A stretch of DNA of 21,009 nucleotides, taken from positions 1 to 21,009 of the forward strand of contig JAGGZS010000232.1 of the NCBI GenBank assembly GCA_021161885.1. The letters are read 5' to 3'. The notes under the pieces were generated by a model that was given only the letters and a program-made list of their open reading frames with translations, made no database searches and was not told where the DNA came from. The position numbers and the translations under genes were made by a program. Positions 16,428 through 21,009 of this stretch are shown piece by piece (the stretch's first letter is position 1; each line of letters begins with the position of its first letter). The stretch is from a bacterium. Its GTDB lineage: Bacteria > Auribacterota > Auribacteria > Auribacterales > Auribacteraceae.

Positions 16428-16568
16428 TTTAATCCAGCGGGAACTCCCCGTCCGTGAGGTCGGGGATGAGAGCAAGTTCTAGTAGTTTTTCATATGATAT
16501 GAAAAACAGGCTGGACAACTGAAAGTTGAAACAGAAGATACCCCGTCCGTAAGGGCGGGGAGATTCAT
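16428..16568 (+). repeat. Palindrome-rich repeat, copy 1 (IS200/IS605-like ends, no transposase)
   Basis: About 140 bases with a GC-rich hairpin near each end (16446-16465 and 16541-16560; both contain CCCCGTCC, a four-base loop and a matching CGGGG arm). A central palindrome GTTTTTCATAT-g-ATATGAAAAAC covers 16485-16507. The hairpins resemble the subterminal hairpins and right ends of IS200/IS605-family elements. No transposase is present, so it would be a non-autonomous remnant or a structured RNA region. A second copy lies at 20894. The rest of the 316-base flgE-motA gap holds the flgE terminator and about 90 AT-rich bases before motA. Confidence 0.75.
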
Positions 16569-16661
16569 AAAAAAAGACGAACCTGTTTAAACTAATGATT
16601 TTTTTATATTTATGATTAATAAAATTAGCTTAATACCGATAAATAAAATGGAGGTTTTTAT

Positions 16662-17450
16662 ATGGATATAGCATCGTTAATAGGAATTTTAATAGGTATA
16701 TCTGTTTTAGCGCTCGGTGTTGTTTCAAGTGCCGGAATGGCTGGATTCGTTATGTTTATCGATATACCCTCTATGTTTATCGTCTTTGGAGGAACAATAG
16801 CCGCTGTAATGATAGTTTGCCCCTTAGAACAGTTTTTGAATACAGTGAAAGTATTGATGAAGGTTTTTCTGCATAAACAAATAAAATCTAATGAAATCAT
16901 ACAAAAGATGGTGCATTTTGCCACAAGGGCGCGGCGTGAAGGAATTTTAACACTTGAGGAAGAAGCCGAGAGTATTGATGACAATTTTTTAAAACAGGGA
17001 ATTCAATTGGCTGTTGACGGAACTTCACCCGAGGCAATTAGAGAAATATTGGAAAATGAGATTTTTGCTATTGAACAACGCCATATTGACGGACAAAATA
17101 TTCTCAAATCCGGCGGAACTTATGCCCCTGCATTCGGAATGATCGGAACTCTTCTCGGTTTAATATTGATGCTTGCCTCTATTGATAATCCCGATACAAT
17201 CGGACCTAAAATGGCGGTCGCTCTTATTACAACATTATATGGAGCGTTAATAGCTAATCTGTTTTGTCTGCCTATGGCTGATAAACTAAAAACCCGATCC
17301 AAAGATGAAGTTTTAGTCAAACAACTTATGGTTGAGGGAATTTTAAGTATTCAGTCGGGCGATAATCCTCGATTAGTTGAACAGAAATTAAATGCCTTTT
17401 TGTCGCCGCAATTTAGGGCTAACACTGAAGATAATCAGGGAAAAGAATAA
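16662..17450 (+). CDS. motA: Flagellar motor stator protein MotA
   Basis: Membrane stator subunit that surrounds MotB and pushes FliG. The 262-residue protein has four predicted membrane helices: two near the start (about 4-25 and 33-52), with IDIPSMFIVFGGTIAAVMI, and two around 150-205, with TYAPAFGMIGTLLGLILMLA and ALITTLYGALIANLFCLPMA. The cytoplasmic loop contains ARREGILTLEEEAE, the region of the conserved charged residues that contact FliG. GGAGG lies seven bases before the ATG. motB begins two bases after the stop. The protein looks closer to the MotA/PomA type with a short first loop than to the longer enterobacterial form. Confidence 0.96.
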   Translation: MDIASLIGILIGISVLALGVVSSAGMAGFVMFIDIPSMFIVFGGTIAAVMIVCPLEQFLNTVKVLMKVFLHKQIKSNEIIQKMVHFATRARREGILTLEEEAESIDDNFLKQGIQLAVDGTSPEAIREILENEIFAIEQRHIDGQNILKSGGTYAPAFGMIGTLLGLILMLASIDNPDTIGPKMAVALITTLYGALIANLFCLPMADKLKTRSKDEVLVKQLMVEGILSIQSGDNPRLVEQKLNAFLSPQFRANTEDNQGKE

Positions 17451-17452
17451 AA

Positions 17453-18232
17453 ATGCCTAAGAAAAAACAAGAAGAAACTATGGAGGGCGCTCCACTGTGG
17501 ATGACCACATACGGAGACTTGATGACTTTACTGTTGTGTTTTTTCGTGCTTCTTTTGTCCTTTTCATCAATTCAGCAAAAAGAATTCGATAAAGCCATAG
17601 GTTCACTTCAAGGATACCTTGGCGTTTTAGTAGGTCATAAAATGGCGCTCGTGGATGCCGATTATTCCACTCCTGAGATGGTTTCGCAACTTAACCCGAC
17701 AAACAAAAAGGAAGAAGCCGAACAGGATGAGGTGAAACCTGAAAGTTATCTTATAACTCTTGCCCAAGATATACAAAAAGAATCCAAAAAAAAGGGGATA
17801 GGCGGTCCTATAGAAGTAGTGCAAGTTCTTAACACTTTACGTATAAGAATGCCTGTGTCAGTTGTCTTTAATCAAGGTGAAAAAACTTTTAATAAAGATT
17901 CTGTCGAGTTTTTGACAAGTGTTGTGAAATTAATTAAAGATTCCCCATATTATATTTCTGTTGAGGGGCATACCGATAATGTGCCTATTTATTCGGAAAG
18001 TTATAATTCTAATTGGGAATTGGGAATTATGCGCTCGATAGCCGTATTGAATTACCTCGTCAAACTTGGAATATCTCCTGACCGGCTTAGCGCTGTATCG
18101 TACGGTGAATTCAGGCCGGTTGCTACAAATGATACGGAAGAAGGTAGAAGCCGCAATAGGCGCGTTGAAATAGTCATTAATTCTGAAAAAAAGATTTTTG
18201 AAGAACCGGAGGCGGCTAAAGGAACAAAATAA
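17453..18232 (+). CDS. motB: Flagellar motor stator protein MotB
   Basis: Peptidoglycan-anchored ion-channel partner of MotA. The 259-residue protein has a single membrane helix (about 18-40) with the sequence YGDLMTLLLCFFVLLLSFSS; D22 is the expected ion-binding aspartate. A plug/linker follows, then an OmpA-type peptidoglycan-binding domain (about 135-245) with VEGHTDNVPI, NWELGIMRSIAVLNYLV and RSRNRRVEIVI. The membrane helix looks more like Na+-type PomB than H+-type MotB, but that is only suggestive. Its TAA stop shares the A with the ATG of the next gene (TAATG), indicating coupled translation. Confidence 0.96.
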   Translation: MPKKKQEETMEGAPLWMTTYGDLMTLLLCFFVLLLSFSSIQQKEFDKAIGSLQGYLGVLVGHKMALVDADYSTPEMVSQLNPTNKKEEAEQDEVKPESYLITLAQDIQKESKKKGIGGPIEVVQVLNTLRIRMPVSVVFNQGEKTFNKDSVEFLTSVVKLIKDSPYYISVEGHTDNVPIYSESYNSNWELGIMRSIAVLNYLVKLGISPDRLSAVSYGEFRPVATNDTEEGRSRNRRVEIVINSEKKIFEEPEAAKGTK

Positions 18233-18873
18233 TGGATCAGAAGCAAGACTCAAACAAAGACCTGGCAAATAACAATGAAACAGATGAAGAACAGCAGGAA
18301 AATGAATCTCAAGGCGAGTTTCTCCATCTGATAAAAAGCAACATGAAAGTTATTTTAAGCGCCGGTTTAGTTTTTATCATTATAATTTTTATCCTTATGA
18401 GCAATTTGCTTACAGGATACATCACTTTCATCGTAACAAGGAAAATTATACAAAGAAACCTTGTGAAAAAAGAAAAGGATATCGAGTTAAATCAATTGCT
18501 CGGTCCTGTGTTTTTATTTGGCTCAAGCGACTATATGGTTGAGTTTAACGACGAACCTATATACTTACGTATAAATTTAGATTTTCAACTCGAAAATTTG
18601 GCTATGCTTGATGAAGTGAGGGAAAAATCACCGCGCATACATAATATTGTAAGAGAAGTAATCACTAATAAATCGGTTAATGAATTTAAAGCGCGCACTG
18701 GTATGCAAACTGCTCGTAGATTAATGCTTGAATCAATAAATAGAATTTTAACCAAAGGCAAAATAAAAGATATTTATTTTTTAGATTATAGATTTTTAAA
18801 ATCCGAATATATAGAAAAAGAAATAAATAATAATATGATGAAAACAAGGAAAGGAGCCGAAAATGGCGAATGA
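18232..18873 (+). CDS. FliL-like flagellar basal body-associated protein, first paralogue
   Basis: The 213-residue protein has an acidic N-terminal tail (about 1-40), one membrane helix (about 44-66) and a FliL-type periplasmic domain: YLRINLDFQLENLAMLDEVR, then SPRIHNIVREVITNKSVNEF and RILTKGKIKDIYFLDYRF. FliL proteins assemble around the MotAB stator at its periplasmic side. This copy is longer and more divergent than the following FliL, with an extended N-terminus and a basic C-terminal tail. The start overlaps the motB stop and the end overlaps the second fliL by 11 bases. The family call rests on the domain pattern and on the adjacent canonical FliL. Confidence 0.8.
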   Translation: MDQKQDSNKDLANNNETDEEQQENESQGEFLHLIKSNMKVILSAGLVFIIIIFILMSNLLTGYITFIVTRKIIQRNLVKKEKDIELNQLLGPVFLFGSSDYMVEFNDEPIYLRINLDFQLENLAMLDEVREKSPRIHNIVREVITNKSVNEFKARTGMQTARRLMLESINRILTKGKIKDIYFLDYRFLKSEYIEKEINNNMMKTRKGAENGE

Positions 18874-19351
18874 GGAAAAAGAACAATCTCAACAAGAGCA
18901 GGTGAAAAAGAAAAAATCGCCCCTTAAGTTTATTATTATAGGACTTGCGATAATGATAATCATTCCTGTAATAGGTTTTTTTGTAGTCTCTAAATTTGTC
19001 ATTAAAGATGAAAATGTGGAAAAAGCAAAAAAAGAAGAAGCGATGAAAGTAGGTGAAATTTTTCCGCTTGACATTATTGTGGTCAATATAGCCGGTACCG
19101 GAGGCACAAGATACTTACGCGCCGGAATTTCTTTTGAGGTTATCGACTCTGCTGTGCTTAGTGAATTAAATCAGCGTATTCCGCAGATTAAAGACCTGAT
19201 TATAATGATTCTGAGCGTAAAGGAACTTGAAGATTTACTCGATTTTTCAGGAAAAAACCAAATCCGAAAAGAGATTTTAGAAAAGGTTAACGCTCTTTTA
19301 AGGAGCGGTAAAATAAAAAGCGTATATTTTACGGAGTTTGTAATTCAGTAA
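18863..19351 (+). CDS. fliL: Flagellar basal body-associated protein FliL
   Basis: Stator-associated single-pass membrane protein. The 162-residue length is typical. A Lys/Gln-rich cytoplasmic tail precedes a membrane helix (about 22-44). The periplasmic domain carries DIIVVNIAGTGGTRYLRAGI, then LSELNQRIPQIKDLIIMILS and the C-terminal INxxLxxGKIxxVYFTEFVIQ pattern (here VNALLRSGKIKSVYFTEFVI). It starts inside the end of the first FliL-like gene. fliM follows 12 bases downstream. Confidence 0.92.
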   Translation: MANEEKEQSQQEQVKKKKSPLKFIIIGLAIMIIIPVIGFFVVSKFVIKDENVEKAKKEEAMKVGEIFPLDIIVVNIAGTGGTRYLRAGISFEVIDSAVLSELNQRIPQIKDLIIMILSVKELEDLLDFSGKNQIRKEILEKVNALLRSGKIKSVYFTEFVIQ

Positions 19352-19363
19352 AAAGGTTTAGTA

Positions 19364-20350
19364 ATGGCTGATATTCTGTCACAAGATGAAGTTGATGCTC
19401 TGTTGTCGGCGGTATCCTCCGGGGAATTGCCGGAGGTAGAACAACCGCAGGAGAGCGCCGGCGGTTCGGTACGCCAAAAACAGATGACGCTTTATGACTT
19501 TAAACGTCCTGAAATGATTTCCAAAGATCAAGTCAGGACATTGCAGATGGTGCATGAAAACTTTGCTCGATACTTGAGCAATTTTATGTCCGCTTATTTG
19601 CGTACTGTAGTTGAAATAGACCTTATCGCGGTTGACCAGCTGACATACGGCGAATTTATTATGTCTTTGCCTAACCCCACAAATATGACGATTATTAATA
19701 TGTCCCCTTTGGAAGGTAAAGGGATTTTTGAAATAAACCCTGTGCTCGTTTTCAGTATTGTTGACAGATTACTCGGCGGACCGGGTGCGCCCCCTCCTGA
19801 AATACGTCTTTTTACTGATATTGAACAAAAAATTATAGGCAGTGTCGTTGATAAAGCGCTTGAAGGATTAACAGAGGCATGGGAACACGTCGCCCATGTG
19901 GATTTTTCCAGAGTAGATACAGAGATGAACCCGCAGTTCTGCCAGATTTTAGCGGCAAACGAAACTGTTGCCGCTATGACTCTTGAAGTTGCCATCGGGG
20001 AAACCAGCGGCATTATAAGTATTTGTATCCCGTATATCTCTTTGGAACCTTTAATCGATAAATTAAGCGCTCAGCATATGATAGGCGTAACACCCAAAAA
20101 GGTTAGCGGTGAAAAACGCGAACGTCTTGAAAAAAATCTTAGTATGGCGCCTGTCAATGTTTCTTTTGCGGTTGGGTCTACCCAGCTTACTATACAGGAA
20201 ATATCAAATTTGCACGTTGGCGATGTTGTTGTGCTTGACAGGTCGGCAAAAGACCTGATCGACCTTTGCATTGAAGGTATACCTAAATTCGCTGGATTAC
20301 CTGGTCTTTTAGGAGCTAAAAAAGGATTTATTGTTAAAAAACAAATTTAA
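19364..20350 (+). CDS. fliM: Flagellar motor switch protein FliM
   Basis: C-ring protein that receives the CheY-P signal and sets rotation direction. The 328-residue protein has the N-terminal CheY-binding peptide ILSQDEVDALLSAV (residues 4-17), a linker, the CheC-like middle domain (about 45-230, with YLRTVVEIDLIAVDQLTYGE and the GGPGAPPPEIR motif) and a C-terminal SpoA/surface-presentation domain (about 255-325). Length is typical. AAAGG precedes the ATG. fliN follows 20 bases downstream. Confidence 0.97.
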   Translation: MADILSQDEVDALLSAVSSGELPEVEQPQESAGGSVRQKQMTLYDFKRPEMISKDQVRTLQMVHENFARYLSNFMSAYLRTVVEIDLIAVDQLTYGEFIMSLPNPTNMTIINMSPLEGKGIFEINPVLVFSIVDRLLGGPGAPPPEIRLFTDIEQKIIGSVVDKALEGLTEAWEHVAHVDFSRVDTEMNPQFCQILAANETVAAMTLEVAIGETSGIISICIPYISLEPLIDKLSAQHMIGVTPKKVSGEKRERLEKNLSMAPVNVSFAVGSTQLTIQEISNLHVGDVVVLDRSAKDLIDLCIEGIPKFAGLPGLLGAKKGFIVKKQI

Positions 20351-20370
20351 ATAAAAACGGAGGAATAATT

Positions 20371-20820
20371 ATGTGCGCCGAGCATTTAAACCAAGATGAT
20401 ATTGATGCTCTCCTGAAAAGCCAAGCTATTGAAGAAAACTCGCAAAGCACAGGGCAAAAGGAAAATGTCCCTGTACCTGAACAGGGTATAACTGAAGGAC
20501 ACTCAATAGCCCAGCCTGTGGAATATTCACAGCTGCCTATTCAAACTACTCAGAAAACGAAAAACAATATTGATATTATTCTTGACGTGAATGTTGAAAT
20601 TACAGCTGAATTAGGCAGAAAAACAATGCTTATACGCGATATTCTGGAAATAGGTCCAGGAGCCGTTCTTGAATTAAATAAACTCGCAGGTGAACCAGTC
20701 GATTTATTGGTGAACAATAAACTGCTTGCCCGCGGTGAAGTTGTAGTTATCAATGAAAATTTTGGTGTTAGAATAATTGATATTGTCGGACAGGAACAGA
20801 GAATTAAAAATTTAAAATAA
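20371..20820 (+). CDS. fliN: Flagellar motor switch protein FliN with a FliM-like N-terminal peptide
   Basis: C-ring protein that pairs with FliM and docks the FliH-FliI export complex. The 149-residue protein has a C-terminal SpoA domain (about 70-145): DIILDVNVEITAELGRKTML, then GAVLELNKLAGEPVDLLVNN and GEVVVINENFGVRI. Its N-terminus LNQDDIDALLKSQ (5-17) closely resembles the CheY-binding peptide of FliM. A Gln/Pro-rich linker separates the two. There is no CheC domain between them, so it is not a full FliY. GGAGG precedes the ATG. After the stop there are 73 AT-rich bases, with a weak AT hairpin at 20830-20851, then the second repeat copy. Confidence 0.94.
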   Translation: MCAEHLNQDDIDALLKSQAIEENSQSTGQKENVPVPEQGITEGHSIAQPVEYSQLPIQTTQKTKNNIDIILDVNVEITAELGRKTMLIRDILEIGPGAVLELNKLAGEPVDLLVNNKLLARGEVVVINENFGVRIIDIVGQEQRIKNLK

Positions 20821-20893
20821 ATTTGTTTGTTTTTCGGATAATGTCGAAAAAAATGTCAAATAATAGGGCACTAATTTTTTATCTAAATAAATA

Positions 20894-21009
20894 TTTAATC
20901 CAGCGGGAACTCCCCGTCCGTGAGGTCGGGGATGAGAGCAAGTTCCAGTAGTTTTTCATATGATATGAAAAACAGGCTGGACAACTGAAAGTTGAAACAG
21001 AAGATACCC
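20894..21009 (+). repeat. Palindrome-rich repeat, copy 2 (truncated by window edge)
   Basis: This stretch repeats 16428-16543 in the same orientation with one difference that I can see (C at 20946, T at 16480). The first GC hairpin and central palindrome are complete; the second hairpin begins at the very end of the window. Near-identity over 116 bases indicates recent spread or gene conversion. Together with copy 1 it brackets motA through fliN. Confidence 0.75.

Noticed and set aside
16428..16568. CRISPR array suggested by repeated GC-rich hairpins.
   Set aside because: There are only two hairpins per copy, with unequal spacing and no regular repeat-spacer pattern; the pattern fits element ends or a structured RNA better.
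16616..16642. Possible sigma-28 promoter before motA (TTAA, 15 bases, ACCGATAA).
   Set aside because: The -10-like ACCGATAA is good, but the -35 part is weak. The transcript would start at about 16648-16650, on top of the GGAGG ribosome-binding site, leaving almost no leader. Kept only as a possibility.
20830..20851. Hairpin TTTTTCG/CGAAAAA after fliN as a terminator.
   Set aside because: The stem is almost entirely A-T and is not followed by a clean T run. Export-gate genes usually follow fliN, so termination here is not expected without better evidence.

Overview
The window comes from an AT-rich, flagellated bacterium that I cannot place with confidence. The order flgB-flgC-fliE-fliF-fliG-fliH-fliI-fliJ-motE/flbB-like-fliK-flgD-flgE-motA-motB-fliL-fliM-fliN resembles the large fla operon of spirochaetes and is also plausible for other little-studied Gram-negative phyla. 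All recognised genes lie on the + strand.

Positions 1-1887 hold a type II restriction-modification pair: an intact HindIII-like endonuclease followed by a beta-type adenine methyltransferase. The methyltransferase reading frame breaks about 30 codons before its natural end. Positions 1888-2165 hold a strong housekeeping-type promoter with a 14-bp palindrome in its spacer, then a small genome-type inverted repeat. Next come a GT-C membrane glycosyltransferase (TTG start at 2166) and a membrane-anchored ApbE-like FAD:protein FMN transferase (TTG start at 3597).

Positions 4731-16407 form the first flagellar block: rod (flgB, flgC, fliE), MS ring (fliF), switch (fliG), export ATPase complex (fliH, fliI, fliJ), a MotE/FlbB-like membrane protein, hook-length control (fliK), hook cap (flgD) and hook (flgE). 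A clear intrinsic terminator closes it. The three larger gaps before flgB, fliF and fliK each contain a sequence with correctly spaced sigma-54 -24/-12 elements. This suggests that sigma-54 controls the hook-basal-body genes. fliJ is split by a frameshift at a run of ten A residues; removing one A restores a 147-residue FliJ.

Positions 16662-20820 form a second block: stator (motA, motB), two different fliL paralogues and the C-ring genes fliM and fliN. The genes are tightly packed or overlapping. Two nearly identical copies of a roughly 140-bp palindrome-rich repeat, resembling the ends of IS200/IS605 elements, flank this block as direct repeats about 4.47 kb apart. The second copy is cut by the window edge.

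Most of the window is ordinary flagellar biology. The points that deserve a second look are the two frameshifts (methyltransferase and fliJ), the sigma-54 promoter set, the flanking repeats, the enlarged hook protein, the FliL pair and the FliM-like N-terminus of FliN. I did not find a convincing new multi-gene system.
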